From Streptosporangiaceae bacterium (GTDB lineage Bacteria; Actinomycetota; Actinomycetes; Streptosporangiales; Streptosporangiaceae): a stretch of 7,634 nucleotides of DNA. The notes under the pieces were generated by a model that saw only the letters and a list, made by a program, of their open reading frames with translations, had not been told where the DNA came from and did no database searches. Below are positions 1 to 5,454 of this stretch, piece by piece (within the stretch, counting starts at the first letter, position 1; every line of letters begins with the position of its first letter). The DNA is taken from positions 1 to 7,634 of the forward strand of contig JASIGD010000060.1 of the NCBI GenBank assembly GCA_030045295.1. Direction: 5' to 3'. The translations under genes were made by a program, and so were the position numbers.

Positions 1-402
1 AGCTGGGCGGCCGAGCTGCTGTGCGGGCTCACCGTGGACGCGTCGCGGATGGCGGCCAACCTGGCCGCGACCAAGGACCTACCGCTCGCCGAGCATGTCA
101 CGTCGCTGCTGGCCGGCGTGCTCGGCGGCGTCCAGGCGCATGACCTGGTGGCCGAGGCAGGCCAGCGGGCGCTGAGCGCAGGCCTGCCGCTCGGTGACGT
201 ACTGCTGGCCGTACCCAAGCTCGAGAGTCGGCTGGCCGCCGCGGGCATCACTGCCGAGCAGATCGAGTCGGCGCTCGAGCCGGCCGGGTACCTCGGGGCC
301 GCCGAGGTCTTCACCGCCGCCGCCCTCGAGGCGCACGAAGCGCTGGACGGCGGTCAATTCCGGCAGGCGGCCCATCCATCCCAGGAGGACGGCCATCGAT
401 GA
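1..402 (+). CDS. pcaB: 3-carboxy-cis,cis-muconate cycloisomerase, C-terminal part (5' end outside window)
   Basis: This is the C-terminal 133 residues of a fumarase/adenylosuccinate-lyase superfamily protein, open at the left edge. The superfamily signature loop would lie upstream and cannot be seen. The visible part resembles the helical C-terminal domain of PcaB: a 'RMAANL' helix start, then 'AHDLVAEAG' (about residues 52-60 of the visible part), a 'DVLLAVP' segment, and the characteristic 'LEPAGYLGAAEVF' followed by 'AALEAHEAL'. PcaB isomerises 3-carboxy-cis,cis-muconate to 4-carboxymuconolactone in the cytoplasmic protocatechuate branch of the beta-ketoadipate pathway. The last ~20 residues (GGQFRQAAHPSQEDGHR) form a polar tail beyond the point where I remember family members ending. 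The stop codon overlaps an ATG (ATGA) preceded by AGGAGG at 383-388, a layout that normally couples a downstream gene. The alternative, adenylosuccinate lyase (PurB), is less likely because of the PAGYLG motif and the CoA-transferase genes downstream. Confidence 0.8.
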   Translation, partial: SWAAELLCGLTVDASRMAANLAATKDLPLAEHVTSLLAGVLGGVQAHDLVAEAGQRALSAGLPLGDVLLAVPKLESRLAAAGITAEQIESALEPAGYLGAAEVFTAAALEAHEALDGGQFRQAAHPSQEDGHR

Positions 403-599
403 TGCCGGCCGGCAACCGGGCCTTCTCGGTCGCACGGCGCGCGCGCTGGCCGAAGCGGAGTAGCGACGGCTCCCAGCTCCGAGGGAAGGGCCCTGGGCCA
501 GCTGGTTTGCCTTTAGGCCGCACCCAGCCCATGCTCACGCGTCCGACATGCGAACGTTTGTACTCATGGCGACCCGCTGAAGCGCTATCGTTTCGGTAG
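399..599 (+). other. Short coupled ORF after pcaB, 66 codons, doubtful
   Basis: An ATGATG start overlaps the pcaB stop and lies 10 nt after AGGAGG (383-388), so translation could plausibly begin here. The predicted protein is Arg/Pro/Gly-rich with no recognisable domain, membrane segment or motif. It does not resemble the lactone decarboxylase/hydrolase (PcaC, PcaD or PcaL) often found next in a pca operon. The second half runs through a less GC-rich stretch that looks like promoter DNA rather than coding sequence. It may be the non-functional start left by a deleted gene, or a chance ORF. I do not assign a function. Confidence 0.2.
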
Positions 600-620
600 G
601 CGGACAGGACGGGGAGCGAA
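480..620 (+). promoter_or_regulatory. Likely promoter/operator region of the CoA-transferase genes
   Basis: The 218 nt between pcaB and the CoA-transferase pair contain no convincing gene, and from about 505 to 600 the base composition drops below that of the flanking genes. This is where a separate promoter for the pair would be expected. Possible but weak elements are TTGTAC (558-563) and TATCGT (586-591), whose 22-nt spacing is too long for a standard sigma-70-type promoter. The imperfect palindrome CGAACGTTTG (551-560) could be half of an operator, since IclR-family PcaR regulators bind palindromes in pca promoters; no match to a known PcaR site can be claimed. GGGGAG at 611-616 is the ribosome binding site for the GTG start at 621. 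Confidence 0.3.
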
Positions 621-1469
621 GTGGCGGAGATCGTCTCACTCGCCGAAGCCGTGGAGAAGGCGATTCATGACGGGGACGCCGTGGCCATGGAAGGCTTCAC
701 GCACCTGATCCCGTTCGCCGCCGGACACGAGGTGATCAGGCAGCGGCGCCGGCACCTGACCCTGATCAGGATGACGCCGGACCTGATTTACGACCAGCTC
801 ATCGGGGCCGGCTGCGCGCGCAAGCTGATCTTCTCCTGGGGCGGTAATCCCGGTGTGGGATCGCTGCACAGATTCCGGGACGCGGTCGAGCATGCCTGGC
901 CGACCGCCCTCGAGATCGAGGAACACAGCCACGCCGGGATGGCGAACCGCTACGTGGCCGGCGCGTCCGGCCTGCCGTTCGCCGTCTTGCGCGGGTACAA
1001 CGGCACCGACCTGTACCGCCAGGAAACGCTGCCCGCAAGCCACGGCACGGCGCCGACGATCAAGCCGATCACCTGCCCGTTCACCGGCGAGACGCTGACC
1101 GCCGTCGCCGCGATCCGGCCCGACGTAGCCGTCATCCACGCCCAGCGCGCCGACCGGTCGGGGAACGTGCAATTCTGGGGGATCGCCGGCGTCCAGAAGG
1201 AGGCGGTGCTGTCGTCGCGGCGGTCCGTGGTCACCGTCGAGGAGGTAGTGGACCGCCTTGATCCCCACCCGGGAGACGTGGTCCTGCCCGGCTGGACCGT
1301 GAGCTACGTGGCGCACGTGCCGGGCGGGGCGCATCCGTCCTACGCGCTCGGCTACACGGTCCGCGACAATGACTACTACGTGGCCTGGGACGCCATCAGC
1401 CGGAACAGGGAGGCGTTCACCCGCTGGCTGCATGAGCGGGTTTACCCGGCTCCCGCGGGGCAGCCGTGA
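621..1469 (+). CDS. pcaI: CoA-transferase subunit alpha (glutaconate/3-oxoadipate CoA-transferase type)
   Basis: 282-residue alpha subunit of a class I CoA-transferase (PF01144). It pairs with the next gene to move CoA between acyl groups, probably succinyl-CoA to 3-oxoadipate, the penultimate step of protocatechuate breakdown in the cytoplasm. Visible features are an N-terminal 'DGDAVAMEGFTHLIPFAAG' Rossmann-like start (about 18-35), 'FSWGGNPGVGSLHRFRDAVE' (71-90), 'EIEEHSHAGMANR' (98-110) and 'AQRADRSGNVQFWG' (174-187). The protein is longer than classical proteobacterial PcaI (about 230 aa) and lacks its 'GGFGLCGIPE' motif. It is closer in pattern to glutaconate CoA-transferase GctA and to IpdA. 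E100 or E101 may correspond to the active-site Glu reported in IpdA. The GTG start at 621 follows GGGGAG by 4 nt. The stop overlaps the next start (GTGA), so the subunits should be made in equal amounts. The pcaI name rests on the pcaB neighbour; substrate is inferred. Confidence 0.72.
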   Translation: MAEIVSLAEAVEKAIHDGDAVAMEGFTHLIPFAAGHEVIRQRRRHLTLIRMTPDLIYDQLIGAGCARKLIFSWGGNPGVGSLHRFRDAVEHAWPTALEIEEHSHAGMANRYVAGASGLPFAVLRGYNGTDLYRQETLPASHGTAPTIKPITCPFTGETLTAVAAIRPDVAVIHAQRADRSGNVQFWGIAGVQKEAVLSSRRSVVTVEEVVDRLDPHPGDVVLPGWTVSYVAHVPGGAHPSYALGYTVRDNDYYVAWDAISRNREAFTRWLHERVYPAPAGQP

Positions 1470-2278
1470 CTGACCAGGTGAGCCTGAACCGGGCGGAGCT
1501 GAGCGAGCCGACGTACACGGCTGACGAGATGATGACCGTGGCCGCCGCCCGTGCCCTGCGGGACGGCATGACCTGCTTCGTCGGTATCGGGCTGCCCAGC
1601 GCGGCCGCGAACCTGGCCCGGGCGACGCATGCGCCCGGGCTGGTGCTGATCTACGAGTCCGGCACGATCGGCGCCAAGCCGGCTGAGCTGCCGCTGTCCA
1701 TTGGCGACGGCCTGCTCGCCGAGACGGCGGACGCGGTAGTCAGCGTGCCCGAGATTTTCAACTACTGGCTGCAGCCGGGGCGCATCGATGTCGGATTCCT
1801 CGGTGCCGCCCAGATCGACAAGTTCGGCAACATCAATACCACCGTCATCGGCGGTGATTACGGTAACCCGAGGGTGCGGCTGCCCGGCGCGGGCGGCGCA
1901 CCTGAGATTGCCGCCTCCTGCCGTGAGGTGATCGTCGTGGTCAGGCAGAGCAGCCGGTCGTTCGTCGAGCGGGTCGACTTCATCACCTCGGTCGGCTACG
2001 GGTCCGGCCCGGGCGACCGCCAGCGGCTCGGGCTCACCGGAGCCGGACCGAAAAAGATCATCACCGACCTGGGCATCCTCGAGCCCGATCCGGTGACGCT
2101 TGAGTTCACCCTGACCGGCCTTTACCCGGGCGTCTCTGCCGCAGCCGCGCGGGAGCGAACCGGCTGGGACCTGGCCGTAACGGCAGAGCCGGAGATCATG
2201 GCCGGGCCCACCCCGGCCGAGCTGGACGCATTGCGCTCCCTCAGCGGCGGGATACCCGCACCAAGGAGTCACGAATGA
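1466..2278 (+). CDS. pcaJ: CoA-transferase subunit beta (glutaconate/3-oxoadipate CoA-transferase type)
   Basis: 270-residue beta subunit that completes the class I CoA-transferase. The motif 'LIYESGTIGAKP' (61-72) contains E64, which by position should be the catalytic glutamate that forms the enzyme-CoA thioester. Its presence supports a true transferase rather than an IpdB-type hydrolase. A second family signature, 'GFLGAAQIDKFGNINTT' (110-126), follows, then 'PGAGGAPEIAASCREV' (140-155) and 'FVERVDFITSVGYG' (166-179). I recall similar beta subunits encoded beside pca genes in Streptomyces. The start is a GTG in a 4-nt overlap with the alpha gene. The first ~17 residues are weakly conserved in character, so initiation slightly later cannot be excluded. 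The 3' end carries AAGGAG (2263-2268) and an ATGA overlap with a short downstream ORF, so a coupled third gene was once or still is present. Confidence 0.74.
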   Translation: MTDQVSLNRAELSEPTYTADEMMTVAAARALRDGMTCFVGIGLPSAAANLARATHAPGLVLIYESGTIGAKPAELPLSIGDGLLAETADAVVSVPEIFNYWLQPGRIDVGFLGAAQIDKFGNINTTVIGGDYGNPRVRLPGAGGAPEIAASCREVIVVVRQSSRSFVERVDFITSVGYGSGPGDRQRLGLTGAGPKKIITDLGILEPDPVTLEFTLTGLYPGVSAAAARERTGWDLAVTAEPEIMAGPTPAELDALRSLSGGIPAPRSHE

Positions 2279-2415
2279 CCGCTGAGGTCTCCGCGCCTGC
2301 TTGGGCGGGCACGCCCGAGCTTGTCCTGCCCTCGTACGAGCGCCCCTCGGGCCCGCACCCGCCGGTGGATTACGAGTGGTGGCACGCGACGGCGCGGGTT
2401 AGCGGCATAGGCTAG
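2275..2415 (+). pseudogene. 46-codon ORF coupled to pcaJ; possible N-terminal remnant of pcaH (protocatechuate 3,4-dioxygenase beta)
   Basis: The ATG overlaps the pcaJ stop (ATGA) and is preceded by AAGGAG with 6-nt spacing, an ideal translation start. The 46-residue product has the stretch 'LVLPSYERPSGPHPPVDYEWW' split as LVLPSYER (16-23), PSGPHPPVDY (24-33) and EWWHATAR (34-41). It then runs 'VSGIG' to a TAG stop. The pattern Y-x-R...HPP...(aromatic)-x-(T/A)-T-x-R resembles the N-terminus of protocatechuate 3,4-dioxygenase beta subunits as I remember them (for example 'HPPAYAPGYKTSVLR' in Acinetobacter). If so, about 190 residues, including the Tyr/His iron ligands, are missing, leaving a dead remnant. 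It could instead be a small unrelated peptide. The match is short and from memory, so confidence is low for identity but fair for translation. Confidence 0.35.
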
Positions 2416-2440
2416 GAAAGCCCGTCTGGTAGGAGGAGCC

Positions 2441-3469
2441 GTGCTGCCCTGGTCCGTCGATCTCGTCGGCCGCATCGAAGAACGCGTCATCAGCAGCGAG
2501 CTGCTGCGCGGCAACCCGCTGGGCGACCCGTCCGAGCGCCCGCTGCTGGTGTATCTGCCGCCGGGCTACGACGACGTGCCTGAGCGCAGGTATCCGGCCG
2601 TGTACGTGATCCAGGGATACACCGGGAACGTGGCGATGTGGCGGAATAGGTCGCCGTACCGTATGCCGTTCCCGGAGGCGGCCGACGCGGTGTTCGCCGG
2701 CGGCGAGGCGCCGCCGGCCATCGTCGTGTACGTCGACGCGTGGACCAGGTACGGCGGCAGCCAGTTCGTGGACTCGCCCGGCACCGGGCGTTACCACTCC
2801 TACCTGTGCGACGAGGTTGTGCCCTGGGTAGACGCGCGATACCGGACGCTGCCAGACGCCGCGCACCGGGCCATCACGGGTAAATCGAGCGGCGGCTTCG
2901 GCGCGATGATCACGCCGATGCTCCGGCCCGACCTGTTCGGCGCGCTGGCCACGCACGCGGGGGACACGCTATACGAGTATTGCTACATACCCGAGTTCGC
3001 CACCGCGACTAGGCACCTGCGCCGCTATGACGGCGACATCTGGCGCTGGTGGGACGACTTCTCCTCCCGGGTGGCCTTCACCAAGGAGGAAGACATGTCC
3101 CTGCTCGGGGTGCTCGGCGTGGCGGCGTGCTTCTCCGCAAACGAGGATGGGACGGTAGACCTGCCGTTCGACCCGGTGACCGGGGTGCTCCGGCCGGCCG
3201 TATGGCAACGATGGCTGGACTGGGACCCGGTGCGGATGGCGCCAGCTCATGCGGAGGCCCTACGCGGGCTCCGCGCGATCTGGATCGACGCCGGGACGAA
3301 GGATGAATACCATCTCGACCTCGGCGCCGAGGCTTTCCGTGCCGCGCTCCGGGACGTCGGCGTGCCCGACGAGCTGGTCCATTTCGAGCTATTCGACGCC
3401 GGGCACATGGGCATCGATTACCGTTACCCGATGTCGCTTGCCTGGCTCTGCGGCCGGATGACGAAGTAG
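2441..3469 (+). CDS. Putative esterase, alpha/beta hydrolase fold (esterase D / PF00756 type)
   Basis: 342-residue serine hydrolase without a signal peptide, so probably cytoplasmic. The N-terminal part has the early beta strands 'RPLLVYLPPGYDD' (33-45) and 'RYPAVYVIQGYTGN' (50-63), typical of the esterase D/antigen 85/feruloyl-esterase family. The nucleophile elbow is 'TGKSSGGFGA' (146-155), a G-x-S-x-G with Ser149. Likely triad partners are D288 in 'AGTKDEYHL' (284-292) and H322 in 'DAGHMG' (319-324). An insert at about 178-265, rich in aromatic residues (WRWWDDF), probably forms a lid. The GTG start follows a strong AGGAGG (2431-2436), 25 nt after the short ORF that ends the CoA-transferase unit, so it may share that transcript. 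It is not an enol-lactone hydrolase of the PcaD type by motif pattern. An inferred role is hydrolysis of aromatic (for example hydroxycinnamate) esters feeding protocatechuate; the substrate is unknown. Confidence 0.75.
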   Translation: MLPWSVDLVGRIEERVISSELLRGNPLGDPSERPLLVYLPPGYDDVPERRYPAVYVIQGYTGNVAMWRNRSPYRMPFPEAADAVFAGGEAPPAIVVYVDAWTRYGGSQFVDSPGTGRYHSYLCDEVVPWVDARYRTLPDAAHRAITGKSSGGFGAMITPMLRPDLFGALATHAGDTLYEYCYIPEFATATRHLRRYDGDIWRWWDDFSSRVAFTKEEDMSLLGVLGVAACFSANEDGTVDLPFDPVTGVLRPAVWQRWLDWDPVRMAPAHAEALRGLRAIWIDAGTKDEYHLDLGAEAFRAALRDVGVPDELVHFELFDAGHMGIDYRYPMSLAWLCGRMTK

Positions 3470-3498
3470 CGGCTAAGTAGGCGTCGGCCGGCTACTTC
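3463..3498. terminator. Inverted repeat between convergent genes, candidate bidirectional terminator
   Basis: GAAGTAGC (3463-3470) and GCTACTTC (3491-3498) are perfect 8-bp inverted arms around a 20-nt loop. The pairing can be extended by GGC/GCC with a one-base bulge. A third copy of AAGTAG at 3475-3480 can pair with CTACTT (3492-3497) in an alternative hairpin with an 11-nt loop. The arms contain the last sense codon and stop (AAG TAG) of both the esterase and the convergent DUF4118 gene. There is no U-tract on either strand, which is common for actinobacterial terminators but weakens the call. Confidence 0.5.
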
Positions 3499-4247
3499 TG
3501 GTCAACCGGGTGGCTCGTGGCGAGCGCGGCGCCCACCTGGTCGGCGAGCGCGACGGCCAACAGCCGCTGTTCGAGCGTGGGGCGGGCGCCGGGGACAGGC
3601 GCCATCAGGAACCGGCCCTGGAACAGGCCGCCGCCTTCCACCAGCAGTTCGATGTCGGCGTCGGCGGGGAACCCTTCGGCGTCGCAATCCCACGCCCGGT
3701 TCCCCAGGGTGACCGATCCGTCGTGCCGCAGCCGGGCCGGCTGGCCGATCCCGGCGACACCGTACTGGAACCGGCATGATCGCAGCGACAACAGCTGGGT
3801 GAGCTGGCTGGTTACCTGCTCGATCAGCGTGGTCGGCGAGCCGCCCGCGGCTACGGCCTGCGCCGCGCTATTGATTCCCTCGAGGTAGCCGGCGCGCCGG
3901 CTGGCGACCGTGTGCTGACGCCGGCCCCACACCGCGAGCTCGGTGACCGCCACGCCGATGACCAGCAGCAAGACGGTGGTCTCGATGTCTGTCCGACTGG
4001 TGATGGTGAACCGCTCATAGGGTTTGGTGAGGAAGAAGTCGAACCAGACCGCTGCTGAGGCCGCCGCCAGGATCCCCGCTAGCCGGTCCCCGTTCGCGGC
4101 GACGGCCACTACCACCACGATCAACGCCAGCGCGGCGTCGGTGTTGGGGAAGCTGGTCCGGAACGGCACGAGGATGGCCGCCAGAGCCAGCGGGGCGGCG
4201 AGGCCGGCCAGGACCGCCAGGCGATCCCGGGTTAGGTAACGAAACAT
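3492..4247 (-). CDS. DUF4118 (KdpD-like) membrane protein without a kinase domain
   Basis: 251-residue integral membrane protein. The N-terminal half is a DUF4118 domain, the four-helix membrane region of KdpD-type sensor kinases. Hydrophobic segments lie at about 11-27, 37-51, 54-70 and 91-106, with the typical 'WFDFFLTKPYERFTI' loop at 68-82. A charged linker (109-125) leads to a soluble region at about 125-245 that may be a degenerate GAF-like sensor domain. There is no histidine-kinase H-box or ATPase region, so by itself it cannot phosphorylate a response regulator. The ATG at 4247 is chosen because GGAGGT (4261-4256) precedes it by 8 nt; a GTG 13 codons upstream gives a longer frame without such support. 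The start overlaps the end of a small TM ORF by 16 nt, suggesting coupling and a paired function. Related stand-alone DUF4118 proteins are known in actinobacteria, with no established role that I can name. Confidence 0.75.
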   Translation of the reverse strand: MFRYLTRDRLAVLAGLAAPLALAAILVPFRTSFPNTDAALALIVVVVAVAANGDRLAGILAAASAAVWFDFFLTKPYERFTITSRTDIETTVLLLVIGVAVTELAVWGRRQHTVASRRAGYLEGINSAAQAVAAGGSPTTLIEQVTSQLTQLLSLRSCRFQYGVAGIGQPARLRHDGSVTLGNRAWDCDAEGFPADADIELLVEGGGLFQGRFLMAPVPGARPTLEQRLLAVALADQVGAALATSHPVDQK

Positions 4248-4369
4248 CGGGGCGCACCTCCGCCTGGGTGTGTCCGCTCCCGCCACAGCTTGCTGCCGCC
4301 CACAGCCAGCAGCACGAGCGCGGGGAAGAAGAACACCCCAATGTGCAGGATACCGCCGCCAAGCAGCAC
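4232..4369 (-). CDS. Small one-TM membrane protein upstream of the DUF4118 gene
   Basis: A 45-codon ORF read from GTG 4369 encodes a hydrophobic core in two adjoining parts, 'VLLGGGILHIGVFFFPAL' then 'VLLAVGG' (1-25), followed by a positively charged end 'SKLWRERTH' (26-34) and a glycine-rich tail. This is a plausible single membrane helix with the C-terminus in the cytoplasm. Its last codons run 16 nt into the DUF4118 gene in another frame, and the downstream ribosome binding site lies inside it, a classic coupling arrangement. The start is uncertain: TTG 4372 is adjacent, no good Shine-Dalgarno site precedes either, and the frame stays open upstream past the kinase stop at 4414. KdpF was considered because of the KdpD-like neighbour, but the sequence does not clearly match it. 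I recognise no family. Together with the DUF4118 gene it fills the space between kinase and convergent junction. Confidence 0.42.
   Translation of the reverse strand: MLLGGGILHIGVFFFPALVLLAVGGSKLWRERTHPGGGAPRCFVT
4256..4261 (-). promoter_or_regulatory. Ribosome binding site deciding the DUF4118 start
   Basis: GGAGGT on the minus strand lies 8 nt before ATG 4247. It favours that ATG over the longer reading frame that opens at 4286, and it sits within the coding sequence of the preceding small ORF. Confidence 0.65.
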
Positions 4370-4413
4370 CAAGCGGGGGTTACCGGCCGGGCAGGCCAGG
4401 GACGCGAGCCGGA

Positions 4414-5454
4414 TCAGCGCGAATCCTGGTAGGCGGCGCGCAGCCGGGACTCGGCGGCAGCCGGGGCGTGCACGTGGTCGAGGCCGAGCAGCGCCGCGCC
4501 GACCACGGGCGGCACGTCGATCACGCGGGCGCTTGCGTGCGGCGCGGCCTCGGCGAGCTGCGCGGTGATGCTGTCCATCAGCATCGGGTTCCTGGCGGTT
4601 ATGACGCCGCCGCCGAGGATGACCGGGGTGGCCAGGCCGGTGAGGTCGAGGCGGCGCATGGCGGTGATGGCCATCACGGCGATCTCGTCGGCCAGCCGGA
4701 TTACCACGGCCCGCGCGACCGGGTCGCCTTGGCTTGCCGCCCGCAGCAGCATGGGCGCGAGGCCGATCAGGTCGTCGTCCGGAATCTGGCCCTGATGGAT
4801 GCCGATCGTTATCTGCTCGACCCGCTCCACGCCGAAATGCCTGGTCAGATACTCTCTCAGCACCGTGTCCCGGCCGCGGCCGTCCTCCGCGCGCATGGCG
4901 TGCCAGAGGACCTCAAGACCCAGGCCCGCGCCGCCGCCCCAATCACCGGAGATGGTGCCCAGGGCCAGGTACCTGGTCACCCGGCCATCGGGGGCGACGC
5001 CGACGCAGTTGATGCCCGCGCCGCAGACCACTGCGACGCCCCAATGCGGCAGGTCCTCATCGGTCAGGCCCGAACGCAGGATGGCGAACGTGTCGTTGAC
5101 GACCGTCGCGGTCGGGCTCCATCCCTGGGCCTGGACCGCGGCGGCGTGTTCCGCCTCCTCTTCCGGCAAGTCGGCGTTGGCCAGGCAGGCCACCGTGTGC
5201 CGCGCGACCCGGCCATCCTCGGCGCGGCCGCGCCCGTCCAGCTGCGCCACGGCCTGCTTGACCACCGCCGCCAGGATCAGCATCGTCTCGTCGATGCCTG
5301 CCACGTGGGCGTTGATGCCCGGACCGCGGGCGGCCGCGAGCAGCGTGCCGTCGGCGGCCACCAGGGCCACGTCGGTCTTGCTGTTGCCGCCGTCGATGGC
5401 CAGCACGGCGGGCGTAACCGCGCCGGGCTCCGGCCACGGCGGATGGTCAGCCAA
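4414..5454 (-). CDS. BadF/BadG/BcrA-family sugar kinase, probable N-acetylglucosamine/glucosamine kinase
   Basis: 346-residue cytoplasmic kinase of the ASKHA fold (PF01869), at the usual length for the family. It should transfer phosphate from ATP to an amino sugar or related sugar. Motifs in order: 'AIDGGNSKTDVAL' (19-31), the phosphate-1 loop; 'VVNDTFAILRSG' (118-129), with D121 as likely catalytic base; 'VCGAGINCVG' (143-152), phosphate-2; 'LGTISGDWGGGAGLGLE' (165-181); 'VILGGGVI' (278-285), adenosine-binding; and 'PPVVGAALLGL' (315-325). No signal peptide is present. The start is TTG 5454, overlapping the GH9 stop by 8 nt, with a GGGG stretch in the GH9 3' end as a possible ribosome binding site; a later GTG at residue 17 would cut into the first motif region. 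Preceding GH4 and GH9 genes suggest that it phosphorylates beta-linked glucose or glucosamine products. The exact substrate (GlcNAc, GlcN, glucose or a disaccharide) cannot be read from sequence alone. Confidence 0.78.
   Translation of the reverse strand: MADHPPWPEPGAVTPAVLAIDGGNSKTDVALVAADGTLLAAARGPGINAHVAGIDETMLILAAVVKQAVAQLDGRGRAEDGRVARHTVACLANADLPEEEAEHAAAVQAQGWSPTATVVNDTFAILRSGLTDEDLPHWGVAVVCGAGINCVGVAPDGRVTRYLALGTISGDWGGGAGLGLEVLWHAMRAEDGRGRDTVLREYLTRHFGVERVEQITIGIHQGQIPDDDLIGLAPMLLRAASQGDPVARAVVIRLADEIAVMAITAMRRLDLTGLATPVILGGGVITARNPMLMDSITAQLAEAAPHASARVIDVPPVVGAALLGLDHVHAPAAAESRLRAAYQDSR

Noticed and set aside
485..535. Rho-independent terminator after pcaB
   Set aside because: GGGCCC, CCAGCTGG and GCCTTTAGGC are short self-complementary pieces, but they do not join into a stable long stem and no T-run follows.
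636..1433. 265-codon minus-strand frame opposite the CoA-transferase alpha gene
   Set aside because: Shadow frame rich in Arg/Gly/Val with no family pattern; the alpha subunit is clear on the plus strand.
1442..2272. 276-codon minus-strand frame opposite the CoA-transferase beta gene
   Set aside because: No domains in the translation, whereas the plus strand has the complete beta-subunit motifs and proper coupling at both ends.
2441..3469. Esterase as the 3-oxoadipate enol-lactone hydrolase (PcaD/PcaL)
   Set aside because: Its length, early strands and nucleophile-elbow context fit the PF00756 esterase type, not the ~260-aa PcaD alpha/beta hydrolase pattern.
4232..4369. Small TM ORF as KdpF
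   Set aside because: Only the DUF4118/KdpD neighbour suggests it; no kdpA, kdpB or kdpC is present and the sequence does not match KdpF as I remember it.
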